This document shows positions 1 to 11,381 of a stretch of 64,000 nucleotides of DNA, piece after piece. How positions within the stretch are numbered: the stretch's first letter is position 1; each line of letters starts with the position of its first letter. The position numbers and the translations under genes are program-made. The stretch covers positions 282,118,524 through 282,182,523 of the forward strand of contig NC_080540.1 of assembly GCF_028640845.1 (NCBI RefSeq), in the 5' to 3' direction. The notes under the pieces were generated by a model. That model was given only the letters and a program-made list of their open reading frames with translations, was not told the DNA's origin and ran no database searches. This DNA is from Ahaetulla prasina. Lineage: Eukaryota; Chordata; Lepidosauria; Squamata; Colubridae.

Positions 1-703
1 TGGTCAGGTGACCGGGTGGGTGTGGCCAATAACAATAAATAATAAAAATAAACAAAGTACACAAAACAATAAAAAGGTAAAGGTTCCCCTCGCACATACG
101 TGCTAGTCGTTGCCGACTCTAGGGGGCGGTGCTCATCTCCGTTTCAAAGCCGAAGAGCCAGCGCTGTCCGAAGACGTCTCCGGGGTCATGTGGCCGGCAT
201 GACTCAACGCCAAAGGTGCACGGAACGCTGTTACCTTACCACCAAGGTGGTCCCTATTTTTTCTACTTGCATTTTTACGTAAAAATAATAAGATTTTTAC
301 ACATTTTTACACAAAACAATAAGAGGTACCAAAAACCAACTTCACACTTTACACACACCCCAATAGTTAACCCCAATTAACTATTCTTTTAAAGCTCCCC
401 CCCCCCCTGGTTACTTACCCATTTGAAGGGACAAGGCAGGCAGATTGAGTTGCTCACCAGTGAGATGGATTGCAGGCAGGCAGATTGAGTTGCTAGCTGA
501 TGCAATTGATTACAGCAACCGAAGCAAGACTTAGCGAGCCTGAAAGAAGCAGCAAGCTGTCAAGTTGGCAAGTGGGGACAGGGCGATTGGGTGGGCATGG
601 GCGGGGGGGGGACAGAGATTTTTGCTACCGGTTCTCCAAACTACCCACTCCCATCGCTACTGGATCTCCTGATCCGGTCCGAACCAGGAGCATTTCACCC
701 CTG
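1..703. mobile_element. hAT-type MITE (family B), left part cut by window edge and split by a SINE
   Basis: The first 30 bases (GTGGGTGTGGCCAA type) and 590-703 match the two ends of a short nonautonomous element seen complete at 34821-35336. The right terminus reads CATTTCACCCCTG at 691-703. The SINE at 73-307 interrupts it. Inside, GGCAGGCAGATTGAGTTGCT occurs twice 40 bp apart (434 and 474), a small tandem duplication. The hAT assignment rests on 8-bp target duplications at sister copies. Confidence 0.6.
73..307 (-). mobile_element. 5'-truncated squamate tRNA-type SINE (ACCTTT tail)
   Basis: Read on the minus strand, this matches the body and tail of the SINE at 12819-13130 but lacks the tRNA-like head. 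The tail on the plus strand is AAAAAGGTAAAGG, i.e. ACCTTT-type repeats as described for Sauria SINEs. A perfect 15-bp target-site duplication, TACACAAAACAATAA, lies at 58-72 and 308-322. Confidence 0.8.
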
Positions 704-970
704 CCCCTATCCCAGAGATACTGATGGCCCCAACGCGTTGGTCTTCAGAAAAGAATGGAAAATTAGCTTTTCCCTTAGGCACTGGGGCCAGGAAGTTGAT
801 AGAGCTGGTGTGTTTGGTTGACAGATGTGATTTTTTTTATTGGAACTTCAAAATACTTTAGTTAACTAATTAATTAATATCTCGCCTTTATTATTTTTAT
901 GAATAACTCATGGCAGCGAACATATCTAACACACTATCTTCCTCCTATTTTATTTATATCCCACCTTTGA
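704..970. other. no recognised feature
   Basis: AT-rich intergenic sequence; no coding, RNA or repeat signature that I can support. Confidence 0.5.
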
Positions 971-1198
971 GCGACGTGGTGCATAGTGGTGAAGACTTTT
1001 GCTTCCCACTTGGAAGGTTGAGAGTTCAATCCTAGGTGACGGCAGATGTTTCTCTCTTAGGATGCAAAGTAAAAAAAATCTGCTGTGAACTCTGTGTGGC
1101 ATCAGGAAGGGCATCCGGCCAGCAAATGCTTAGGTCCATCCAGTTGCCCTGACTCTAGCTCAAATTAAGGGATTAGAGTATTGTAAAAAGGGAGTTTT
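971..1198 (+). mobile_element. tRNA-derived SINE
   Basis: A degraded pol III head (GTGGTGCATAGTGGTGAAG, then GAGTTCAATCCTAGG as the B-box region) is followed by a body containing CATCAGGAAGGGCATCCGGC, a stretch found in several vertebrate SINE/RTE tails. Boundaries are approximate. Confidence 0.55.
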
Positions 1199-1440
1199 AT
1201 TTACAGGTAGTCCTTAACCTATTTATATCCTTATTTTTATAAATAACTCCAGATAGCGTACATATCTAATACTTCTTCTTCCTCCTATTTTCCCCACAAA
1301 AACAACCCTGTTAGGGGAGTTGGACTGAGACAGAGGCTCAATTTTACCCCACTGGCCATTGTATTGTCTTGTTCACAGTGCAGAATTCCTTTCGGTAGAT
1401 GGGTGGCTACATAAATTTGTTATTTATTAATTAAATAATA
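1199..1440. other. no recognised feature
   Basis: AT-rich intergenic sequence with no signal I can name. Confidence 0.45.
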
Positions 1441-1568
1441 ATAACAGAATTGGAAGGGACCTTGGAGGTCATCTAGTCCAACCCCCTGTACTAGAGATTC
1501 GAACTGCTGAACTGCTGACCTTTCTGATCGACAAGCTCAGTGTCTTAACCACTGAGCCGCCTAGTCAG
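1441..1568 (-). mobile_element. composite SINE: tRNA-like head joined to CR1 3' tail
   Basis: On the minus strand a tRNA-like head (GGCGGCTCAGTGGTTAAGAC type, B-box GTTCGAATC) runs directly into the CR1 3' terminus (GGACTAGATGACCTCCAAGG...CCAACTCTGTT type). The same joint occurs at 24513-24656, so it is a family and not a chance fusion. A CR1 tail implies mobilisation by CR1 reverse transcriptase. Confidence 0.7.
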
Positions 1569-1960
1569 GCTTAATAAACAGATGCATCGCATCCCACCTC
1601 TGAAAAGTTCATGGCCGTTTTCTTCTCATGTGAAATAAATTTCACAAGCAAACCCTCTCCCATCTAGTTTGGAAAAGAGAAAGAGGAATTTTTTTACGCA
1701 ATGACTAAATCTAGGATTTGTTCTGTTGATAGGATTAGCTGAAATTGCCTGAAGGATACGTTACGTATTTCTTAACCATATATTAGACGATGACGGGAAT
1801 TGAAATAATTGAAGATGCTGCGGAAGCTAAAAAATCCACTGAAGAAACCTGCATGTTCGAACTTGGTATACTTTTGAATAGTAGCTTCTCGAGAACATGA
1901 TTGTGAACTTCTAGGAACATCTGCTGTTAGAAAATGAATATCGGGCTTTTCTTTTTTTTA
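1569..1960. other. no recognised feature
   Basis: Unique-looking intergenic sequence; nothing supported. Confidence 0.45.
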
Positions 1961-2212
1961 TTTTTTTATTTACATTTATATCCCGCCCTTCTCCGAAGAC
2001 TCAGGGCGGCTTACATTGTGTAAGGCAATAGTCTCATTCTATTTGTATATTTATATATTGCCCCCCCAACAATCTGGGTCCTCATTTTACCTACCTTATA
2101 AAGGATGGAAGGCTGAGTCAACCTTGGGCCTGGTGGGACTAGAACCTGCAGTAATTGCAAGCAGCTGTGTTTAATAACAGGCTTCTTACAGCCTGAGCCA
2201 CACCGCGGCCCT
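1961..2212 (-). mobile_element. tRNA-derived SINE with CCGCCCTTCTCC tail
   Basis: This is a diverged relative of the SINEs at 33665-33931 and 40491-40742. The plus-strand order is ATATCCCGCCCTTCTCCGAA (3' end), then AACAATCTGGGTCCTCATTT, then the tRNA-like head ending GAGCCACACCGCGGCCC. It inserts on the minus strand. Confidence 0.75.
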
Positions 2213-2639
2213 TCTTCTTCAGCCTGGACGTGAAATATATTCCCAAGTATAGCTAAAACAATGTGTCCTGTGGTGCCTATTTCTCAAGATACATAATAGG
2301 AACCATCTGAAAGTAGCCTTAGTCCGTGAAAGCCTGTGCCATAATAAATCGGTGGGTGTTTAGGTTTCCACAAGCCCCTTTGTGGGTTTTGTTTTGCTTT
2401 TTTGTTTTGGGAACTCATTAACACAACTACCATTCTGAAAATAGGGAGCTGTTGATTAAATTTGACCGCAGTTAAGGAACGGGCTGCAAACCTCTTCCCT
2501 GTATTTAAAGAGAAGGACTCTGCTGTGAGGATGAAAACTTCGGGGAGTTTGCATTTTTCATTGCTGTCCACACATATTAGTTTAAAGTTATATCTCCCTC
2601 AAGTTAAGCTCAACTCCTGACGACGTACACACACATATT
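2213..2639. other. no recognised feature
   Basis: No reading frame, RNA or repeat that I can support. Confidence 0.45.
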
Positions 2640-2775
2640 AAAGTTTTCTTGGCAACAAGATGGAAGCGGTTTACCATTGGCTTCTCTTGGGATGTTTTTT
2701 TAACCTTCCCAGTCTAGTCTCCCACCCAAGTACTAATCAGCCAAGGTCAGCTAGATGCTACCACATGCTGTGCTC
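2640..2775 (-). mobile_element. 5S-rRNA-like SINE fragment
   Basis: AGTCTCCCACCCAAGTACTA at about 2727 and the bases after it resemble the reverse complement of the internal promoter half of vertebrate 5S rRNA. The rest is too diverged for a functional 5S gene, so a 5S-derived SINE relic is the better reading. Confidence 0.45.
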
Positions 2776-3105
2776 TACTTTACAGGAGTTTTCCCAGTAA
2801 AAATGTGGAGATTTATTGTCTCCTTTGGGATGGGGGAAAAAAAAAACCCAGCTCAAAACTCATCCAATGTTTCTTATGTCTATCCAGCCTTCGCTTTGAC
2901 TTTCTTAGGTTGAACATAACTGATGGGCTACAGCATCTTCAGCTTTGGCATACAACCTATGAGAAATATACAGAAGGCTGAGAAAAGCTTGAGATAACGT
3001 ACAAAAAGAGATTTTCATTTAAAATCACCCCCAACCACCACAGATCATCAGGAATTCCAAGGAGGCGAATGAATGAGAGAAGAGCACAGAGACAAAGCAA
3101 TCATC
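2776..3105. other. no recognised feature
   Basis: Intergenic sequence without a supported feature. Confidence 0.45.
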
Positions 3106-4241
<1,136 letters not shown>

Positions 4242-4259
4242 ATATATATATATATATAT
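4242..4259. repeat. short (TA)n at PLE unit 1/2 joint
   Basis: The TA tract joins the 3' terminus of unit 2 (CCTCAGAAAAT on the minus strand) to the truncated 5' edge of unit 1 (ATCCACCATCC). The same joint recurs at 5203-5220. Confidence 0.9.
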
Positions 4260-4341
4260 TTTCTGAGGTTTTCACGGGTGTTTGTATATAGGTCTTTGGT
4301 TGTTCGGGTTTTCTCCCGTGTAAAATTGGAAGTGTCTTGGC

Positions 4342-4375
4342 GACGTTTCGACGAAGTCTCATTCGTCATCTTCAG
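4342..4375 (-). ncRNA. hammerhead-ribozyme-like motif in PLE unit 2
   Basis: On the minus strand: CTGAAGA, stem II GACGAA/TTCGTC with six perfect pairs and loop TGAGAC, then GAAAC and GTC. This is the most intact of four copies. The copies in unit 1 (3384-3416) and unit 3 (5304-5336) have damaged stem II. Confidence 0.55.
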
Positions 4376-4440
4376 GCTTCAGCTTCGTGCTTCTGGGAGC
4401 AATGTGTGATCGCAGCTGTTTCTTCCTTTTAACTGCTAGT

Positions 4441-5200
4441 GGGGGTTTGAACTGATTGGGTGGGAGCTTGGCTGTGCTCTGATTGGATGGAGGGTTTTTT
4501 GTGCTCTGATTGGCTGGGGGGATGTCCTGTGTTGGTGGGGGCTTGGTTGTGCTCAGTCTAGTCTGTGCTGCAGGGGGATTTGAGCTGGTGAGCTGCACTG
4601 CTGCTGTTTGGCTTCGTGTTCGTGGTCGTGCTACATCTTCGTAGTGGGTGTCAGTCTGCTGCATGTATGGATTGGAGGGGTTTGAAGTGGCTAATGTTGC
4701 AGCTGCGGTCTGGCTTCTGGTCCTTGGTCGTGCTTCCTGATCAGTGTGGGTTTGGGTCTGCTTTCTGGGTGGATGTGTGGTGGTGACATCCTGTGTGGAC
4801 CTCGTGAGTGTGGGTCTGGTGTCATTCCTCGTGTTAGGGACACGTTTGTCAATAAGGGCAGGTTTCCAAATGGCTGGTAGGCGGGAGGTATCATCTCGTT
4901 TGTTCATGCTGTGTGGGCGTTTTCTATCTCGATGGCTTCTCTGATTATTCTGTTGTTAAAGTGTTCAGTTTTGGCGATAGTTCTGGTCTTTTTAAAGTCA
5001 ATATCGTGTCCTGTGACTTTAAAGTGTTGGACCAGGGAAGAAGTTGGTTCCTCTTTTTTGAATGAGTTCTTGTGTTCTTCAATGCGCACTTATTCTTCTG
5101 TTGGTTTGTCCAATGTATGTGGTGGGCCAGGCGGTGCATGGGATTTCATATACTCCTTGATTTTCTAACTCAATTTTGTCTTTGGGGTTTCTTAGGATGG
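4441..5200 (-). pseudogene. broken GIY-YIG endonuclease of PLE unit 2
   Basis: Same protein as unit 1 but with at least two frame breaks. One T is missing near 4919-4923 (CGTTTTC against CGTTTTTC in unit 1), and two bases are missing near 5086 (ATGCGCACTT against ATGCGTGCACTT). The first splits the C-terminal tail from the endonuclease; the second falls in the helix after the YIG motif. Not expected to be functional. Confidence 0.8.
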
Positions 5201-5202
5201 TG

Positions 5203-5220
5203 GATATATATATATATATA
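5203..5220. repeat. short (TA)n at PLE unit 2/3 joint
   Basis: Identical in structure to the joint at 4242-4259. Confidence 0.9.
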
Positions 5221-5764
5221 TTTTCTGAGGTTTTCACGGGTGTTTGTATATAGGTCTTTGGTTGTTCGGGTTTTCTCCCGTGTAAAATTGGAAGTGTCTT
5301 GGCGACGTTTCACGAAGTCTCATTCGTCATCTTCAGGCTTCAACCGTGCTTCTGGGAGCAATGTGTGATCGCAGCTGTTTCTTCCTTTTAACTGCTAGTG
5401 GGGGTTTGAACTGATTGGGTGGGAGCTTGGCTGTGCTCTGATTGGATGGAGGGTTTTTTGTGCTCTGATTGGCTGGGGGTGTGTCCTGTTTGGGTGGGGG
5501 CTTGGTTGTGCTCAATTTAGTCTGTGTTGCAGGGGGATTTGAGCTGGTGAGCTGCATAGCTGTTGTTTGGCTTTGTGGTGGTGCTACATCTTCATAGTGG
5601 GTGTCAGTCTGCTGCATGTATGGATTGGAGGGGTTTGAAATGGCTAATGTTGCAGCTGCGGTCTGGCTTCTGGTCCTTGGTCGTGCTTCATGATCAGTGT
5701 GGGTTTGGGTCTGCTTTCTGGGTGGATGTGCGGTGGTGACATCCTGTGTGGACCTCGTGAGTGT
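5221..5764 (-). mobile_element. Penelope-like element, unit 3 (3' part only)
   Basis: Minus-strand copy of the 3' region and C-terminal tail. It ends abruptly at CTCGTGAGTGT (5754-5764), in the middle of the low-complexity tail, where the plus-strand copy begins. The GIY-YIG core is missing. The hammerhead-like motif at 5304-5336 lacks one base of stem II. Confidence 0.85.
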
Positions 5765-5767
5765 CCT

Positions 5768-6170
5768 CCTCCCATATATAAAAGGCACCACAGACAGAAT
5801 CAGCAAGATCCTCCACAAACACAACATCAAGACAGCATTCTGCACAAACCGAAAAATATCCACCATCCTAAGAAACCCCAAAGACAAAATTGAGTTAGAA
5901 AATCAAGGAGTATATGAAATCCCATGCACCGCCTGCCCCACCACATACATCGGACAAACCACCAGAAGAATAAGTGCACGCATTGAAGAACACAAGAACT
6001 CAGTCAAAAAAGAGGAACCAACTTCTTCCCTGGTCCAACACTTTAAAGTCACAGGACATGATACTGACTTTAAAAAAACCAGAACTATCGCCAAAACTGA
6101 ACACTTTAACAACAGAATAATCAGAGAAGCCATTGAGATAGAAAAACGCCCACACAGCATGAACAAATGA
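5768..6170 (+). pseudogene. GIY-YIG endonuclease of the inverted PLE copy, truncated by a stop
   Basis: Encodes the linker, the GVY...YIGQT endonuclease core with the CTAC cysteine pair, and the REAIEIE catalytic Glu region. It ends at a TGA (6168-6170) where unit 1 has CGA (Arg), so the stop looks like a CpG-decay mutation. No initiation codon in its own context is credible; the upstream part of the frame belongs to unit 3. Confidence 0.75.
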
Positions 6171-6333
6171 GATGATACCTCCCGCCTACCAGCCATTTGG
6201 AAACCCGCCCTTATTGACAAACGAGTCCCTAACATGAGGAATGAGGAACCCAATCAGTTCAAACCCCCACTAGCAGTTAAAAGGAAGAAACAGCTGCGAT
6301 CACACATTGCTCCCAGAAGCACGAAGCTGAAGC

Positions 6334-6367
6334 CTGAAGATGACGAATGAGACTTTGTCGAAACGTT
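6334..6367 (+). ncRNA. hammerhead-ribozyme-like motif in inverted PLE copy
   Basis: CTGAAGA is followed by a hairpin whose arms are GACGAA and TTTGTC (one G-T wobble), then GAAAC and GTT. This matches the hammerhead core order CUGANGA, stem II, GAAA, then UH cleavage site. Penelope-like elements are known to carry such motifs. Stem I is not convincing here, so activity is unproven. Confidence 0.5.
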
Positions 6368-6420
6368 GCCAAGACATTTCCAATTTTACACGGGAGAAAA
6401 CCCAAACAACCAAAGACCTA

Positions 6421-6812
6421 CATATATATATATATATGGGAAGAAACAATAGGCCAGGAATGGTAGGCACATTTGTGCTCTTATGCACGCCCCTTAGAGT
6501 CATCTTAGGAATGTGGTGAGGTCAACAGTGGATAAATTTTTAATAAAACTTTTGGGGTTATGAGAAGAGACCACAAAGTCAGGTAATGCATTCCAAGCAT
6601 AGATAATTCTGTTACAGAAATCGTGTTTTCTGCAATCTAAACTGGTGCGGTTGACATTAAGTTTAAATCTGTTGGTAGCTCTTGTGTTATTGTAGTTGAA
6701 ACTGAAGTAGTCATTGGCAGGAAGGACATTATAACGGATGATTCTATGAGCTAAACCCAGGTCCTGTCGAAGGCGACGAAGTTCCAAGTTTTCTAGACCC
6801 AGGATTTGCTAG
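6421..6812 (-). mobile_element. CR1/L2-superfamily LINE 3' part, right of PLE insertion
   Basis: Contains the LINE 3' UTR (GGGAAGAAACAATAGG, GCACGCCCCTTAGAGTCATC on the plus strand) and, at 6500-6787 minus, the reverse-transcriptase C-terminus beginning ELRRLRQDL and ending NLSTVDLTTFLR. It is the same family as 16079-16745 and is 5' truncated. Confidence 0.85.
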
Positions 6813-6916
6813 AAATCTATGTTTTAGTAGCATACTAACAAACTAATACCTGTATTACTACATCCATTATAGAATTGGGAAACTGGTTGGCTATCAGCCT
6901 CTTAATCAACTATGTA

Positions 6917-7539
6917 CAGGTAGTCTTCAACGTACAACCACAATTTAGCTCAGAATATCTGTTGCTAAATGAGACAGATGTGAAGTGAATTTGTCCCCAT
7001 TCACTTAAGGGGCCAACTGTGGCAAGAAAGGTGGTAACTTCCTTGCCACAATTAAGTGAATCTCTGCAGTTGTTAAGTTGGTAACATGGTTGTTAAGTGA
7101 ATCTGGCTTCTCCATTGCAATGGTGGGATTCGGCCGGTTCTATCCGGTTCGGGTAAACCGGTAGTGGTGACTGCAGAAGGCTCCACCCATCTGCCCAAAT
7201 GTAATGTGCGAGCAATGTGCATGCGCGGAAGGCGATGCGCATGCACAGAGGAGCTGCGTGTGTGCTCACATTTGTGAACCGGTAGGGAAGGTAAGTGAAT
7301 CCCACTTCTGCCCTATTGTCTTTGCTTGTCAGAAAGTTTCAAAAGATGATCACATGATCCCGGCACACGGTAACGGTCATAAATATCTCAGTTGCCAAGT
7401 GTCTGAATTTTGATCACGCAACCACAGGGATGGTACAACAGTCATAAGTGTGGAAAACGGTCTGATAAGTCTCTTTTTCAGTGCTGTTGTAACTTTTGAA
7501 CGGTCACTAAATGAATTGTTGTAAGTGGAGGACTACCTG
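6917..7539. mobile_element. TA-target MITE (CAGGTAGTCC family), split by a hAT MITE
   Basis: Termini CAGGTAGTCTTCAA and GGACTACCTG are inverted repeats, and a TA precedes the left end. This fits Tc1/mariner-pogo-type insertion. A 193-bp hAT MITE sits inside at 7118-7310. Confidence 0.75.
7118..7310. mobile_element. hAT MITE family A (CAGTGGTGGGATTC termini)
   Basis: Ends CAATGGTGGGATTC and GAATCCCACTTCTG. Flanks CTCCATTG (7110-7117) and CCCTATTG (7311-7318) both derive from CCCCATTG, the sequence of uninterrupted host MITEs at this point, so an 8-bp target duplication is supported. Confidence 0.75.
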
Positions 7540-8429
7540 AATTTCATTTTAAAGACTGGTGTTCTTTTGTCTACTATGGCTAGCAGATACTCAGACACGG
7601 TATTTGATGTGAAACGAAGGCATTGTAAGTGGACAGGAACCTCCCTGTTCGGCCCTTGGACTGTTGGGAGCCGATAATTGCAACATCTGAATGGATTTGG
7701 ATCACGGAGAGTTCAATTAACCAGATTACAGGTCACCGGAGTTTCTCCTAATTCACAGGTCTTCCTGTAGATGGGTTAATGAGGAGAGCTATATGTCTAC
7801 TGGCTGGCAACGAGACATGAGAAAGTTAAGGGCTGCTCACAGTTTTGTCTGGCTCTATCAATGAAGGAGCAGCCCTTTGGCACAACCAATGCTCTGAACC
7901 TGCCAAGTACTTTAAAAGTACAAAGCAATTATTCAATCAGTATCCTGAGGCTTCCAGTGCTCTCTTCCAAGAAGTGAGCAAGGAGAAAGGTCCAGGTTGC
8001 ACCAGGCTGGGAAAATAGTGGAAAGCAAGGCCTTTCCGGAGCTTAGAATGTCTCCAGTCTTTGTTGTCAGTTAAGATGCAGGAGAGAAAAGGATATTGCT
8101 AAGGGTGGCCAGCCTCATTCTGTCTTTTCTGGCCAATTAAATCAATTGGCAGAAAATGACCCGCTGAAGTTTCACTGTGCCTCCATCCCAGGTCCTGTTA
8201 CACCTGTTAAACGTTTCTGAAACACCTGCTAGAGATCTGAAGGGAAAGTTGCAGTCAAGTGTGCAATCACATTATACCATAAAGGAAAATTGTTTTTCTT
8301 TTTCTTTGGTGTTACTGAATGTGGTATTAGCTTCATACCAAGCAGCCCTAACAAAAATACGCAATAAGTTGATAAAAATGTCAAATCCAGTTTAAACATT
8401 TAGCTGACTGTGTGGTGAACCATAATAAT
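7540..8429. other. no recognised feature
   Basis: Intergenic; no supported gene or repeat. Confidence 0.45.
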
Positions 8430-9780
8430 AATAATAATGGAGACAGAAGCAGAGGAGACTAGAGAGAACTGGGGAAAATCGGAAAATGCAAAAGCTTGCA
8501 AATAGAAGTGAAATGACTGATTCATGGAAAATTAAAAACACTACAGGACCTCCAAGAACAAGGACTACGGGTTGACTGGTGGGCCTATCTTCAGTTACAA
8601 AATCGATACAAACAAGATATAAAAGAATATGAAATATATCTTAAACCACAGCAATTAGATAAAATTTTACTAGGGCCAGACAAAAAAAATATTACCCAAA
8701 TTTATAAATACTTGCTAGAAGTAGAATTGGAAGAAGTAGTGAAAGGATGTATGATTGCATGGGGCCAAAATATTGGACATAACATAAATTTATCAGATTG
8801 GGAGAAAATATGGAACAGAAATTATAAATTAACAAAATCAGCAGCATACAAAGAAAATGCATATAAAATGTTCTACAGGTGGCACCTGCCCCCTTCGAGA
8901 CTAGCGAATGTATCCCAAAATGTCTCCCATATGCTGGAAATGTAAAAATAAAGATGGAACATACTACCATATGTGGTGGTCCTGCCCCGAATCACGTAAA
9001 TATTGGTTAAAAATTAAAAAGTGGCTACAAGAAATTACGAATGAACAATTGGATCTAGAACCCGAACTTTTTTTATTGGGGATTTAAAAAAAAAAATACT
9101 TGAAGAGTATAAAATATTTAATACTACATATATTAACTGCTGCTAGGATGGCCTTTGCTCAATGTTGGAAACAGCCATGTGTGCCCTCAGAGAGACTTAT
9201 TATACAAAAGATTATGAATTGCGCAGAAATGGGCAAACTAACTCTGAGTCTGAAGGGTAAAGAGACATCAGTATTTTATGGTATATGGGAACGGTGGTAT
9301 GGATGGATGGAAAGGAGATAGGAATATTTAGTTACTAAGCATAATCAATAGATAAAATAAGAATACAAATATGTAGAATTTAATGTTTGTAATTATTGCA
9401 CGGATTACTGTCAGATGAAAAACACCACAAATAGCTGTTAAATGATATAAGCTTTTCTTTTTCCTTTTTTTATGCTTTTAATGTAAAAAAGTTCAATAAA
9501 GTATATTTAAAAAAAAAAAAGTGAAATGACTGGAGGGGGAAAAAAGCAAAGATAGTACGACTAGTAATAGGCACCTTGGGTTCAATCCCAAAACAACTGG
9601 AGCAACACTTGAGCACCTCTGGCATTGACATATTCATCATCAGTCAATTTCAAAAGGCAGCTTTAGTTGGAACAGCTCATATCCTGCAACAACATACCTT
9701 TAAAAACAACATTGGCCTTGAGAAGGACTTGACAGGTGGATAAAAATGCCAAATGCAGCCTAGATTGACTGCGTGACCAA
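8430..9780 (+). mobile_element. LINE fragment with restriction-like-endonuclease C-terminus (R2/R4-Dong-like), split by L1
   Basis: After the L1, 9560-9710 translates as LVIGTLGSIPKQLEQHL...FQKAALVGTAHIL with no shift. That is the region downstream of the REL-endonuclease core and matches the copies at 44085-45025. The left part (8430-8519) carries LQIEVK just upstream of it. Clade name is tentative. Confidence 0.55.
8520..9518 (+). mobile_element. 5'-truncated L1 retrotransposon with target-site duplication
   Basis: This is the C-terminal end of L1 ORF2 (cysteine motif CWKCKKKDGTYYHMWWSCP near 8930-8990) interrupted by stops and frameshifts, then a 3' UTR with AATAAA and a poly(A) tract. 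A perfect 14-bp duplication AAGTGAAATGACTG lies at 8506-8519 and 9519-9532. Confidence 0.9.
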
Positions 9781-10004
9781 CCAAAATAGTAATCAAGTGT
9801 CTTCCAAATCTTCATATAGTTTATTCAAAAAGACATCCTGAAACTCAAGTTATCTAGTTGCAAAATGCACCCTGATCTGCCAAAGTATCCATTGCAGTCA
9901 ATTTTAAAATAAGTATGCGTGAGACAGCAACCTTAGAAAGACAACCCTAGGAGTTCATTAGGCAAGAATGGGTGATGCTAAAGAATTTGCACATATATGA
10001 GCCT
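9781..10004. other. no recognised feature
   Basis: Short intergenic stretch, nothing supported. Confidence 0.4.
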
Positions 10005-10396
10005 GGACCGGAGGCTGAAACATATAAAGAATGGTTGCTGGAATTGGGTATGTCTAGTTTAGTGAAAAGAATGACTAGGGGTAAAATGATAGCAATATCT
10101 CAGGGGCTGCCATAAAGAAAAGGAAGTCAAGCTATTCTCCAAAGCACCTGAGGGCAAGACAAGAAGCAGTGGGTGAAAACTAAACAAGGAAAGAAGCAAC
10201 TTAGAACTAAGCAGAAATTTCCTGACAGTTAGAACCAGTGGAACAACTTGCCTCCAGAACTTATAAATTCTCCAACACTGAAAGTTTTAAAGAAAAGATT
10301 GGACAACCATTTGTCTGAAATGGTATAGGGTTTCCTGCCTGAGCAGGGGTTGGACTAGAAGATTTCTAAGGTCTCTTCCAACTTTGTTATTCTAAG
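10005..10396 (+). mobile_element. CR1 LINE 3' fragment
   Basis: Matches the CR1 at 28628-29320 in the opposite orientation (YKEWLLELGMSSLVKRMTRG-like translation with breaks) and ends with the typical CR1 3' terminus GGTTGGACTAGAAGATTTCT...CAACTTTGTTATTCTA. Confidence 0.85.
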
Positions 10397-11376
10397 TACA
10401 ACAGGATAAGTAAATATGACCATCGTAGCTTCTCTTCTTCTCTCTTTTTCTTTTGTGAAATAGATATAATTTTATTTTCTCCCTGATTCTAATTTTTTCA
10501 TTCATAAATTTGGTTTACCTGATTCCCATGTCAAAATGATAATTTTTAAAACTATAAACCGAATCCTTTGCACAATCTTTATTTGAATAATCTGATGTAT
10601 TTTTACCTTAATTCTGGCTTTGATGGCATTAGTTCAAATAGATTGCTTTTAAGCCACCAAAAGCAAACCTTGACTCTCTGGGTTTTTTTTTTTTTTTACT
10701 GCGACAGTTGTAAACCATTGCTAGGTTTTATCTTTATCCATTTTCCCCTTGATCTTTTGCAGAAATTGACTATGTAATGCTTTCCTTCGCCAACAATCTG
10801 TCTGGGTTTTTATTACATTATTTCAATATTCAGATTTTGTTTCCTGTACATTCAGCAAGTTCCCATTTTTAACATGCAGCAAATGTTTGTTCTTGCTGCC
10901 TTTTACACAATAAGCCCCTTTTTCCACAATCAGCTTTTACATTATATAGTACATTTTAAATCCAGTCCAGACATTTTCTAGAGCTGATACTTCCTCACAT
11001 AATTTCAAATATTTTGCTGACCAGTTCAGTGTCGAGGAAACACAAGAACTTAGAAGCTAGTCCAAGAAGCTGGGACAAAGTTAAATTTAAACCTCAATAT
11101 TTTTCTGTTGCTACTGTAGAGTACACAAAGTCTGTTACAGTCATTACCTCAATTGCATTATTTATTTCAAGAAGAAATAGGAGAAGCTTGTTTTAGAAGG
11201 TTTAGAAGGTTAAGTTTGAAAAGCAACTAAAGATTAATTTTCATAAATTTTTGTTATCCTTTGAGTTTTGGGAAATGCAAATAGTATCCCATTTATGCTA
11301 GTTAATTTGAGAGTTTCGTTACAATAGCACTGCGAACATTGCTTCCATCGCACAGCAAGTTATGCTAGTTTCTCTA
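10397..11376. other. no recognised feature
   Basis: AT-rich intergenic stretch; no supported gene or repeat. Confidence 0.4.
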
Positions 11377-11381
11377 CAGGT

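Larger units (their letters stand above)
4260..5202 (-). mobile_element. Penelope-like element, unit 2
   Basis: Second tandem unit, offset about 960-965 bp from unit 1 and highly similar. It keeps the complete 3' end (CACCCGTGAAAACCTCAG on the minus strand) and the best hammerhead-like motif of the group (4342-4375). Confidence 0.85.
5765..6420 (+). mobile_element. Penelope-like element, inverted copy
   Basis: Plus-strand copy, head-to-head with unit 3. It starts further upstream than the other units, including the RT-to-endonuclease linker (LLPYIKGTTDRISKIL), and ends CCAAAGACCTACATATATA at the LINE junction. Most of the low-complexity tail is deleted: the coding sequence passes from VPNMRN straight to NQFKPPLAVKRKK. 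Confidence 0.85.

Noticed and set aside
1441..1568. Possible tRNA genes at SINE heads (1441, 12819, 14665, 17129, 24513)
   Set aside because: A and B boxes are present but the cloverleaf arms are broken and each is fused to a SINE body.
2700..2775. Possible 5S rRNA gene
   Set aside because: Only part of the internal promoter region resembles 5S; the remainder is too diverged and too short.
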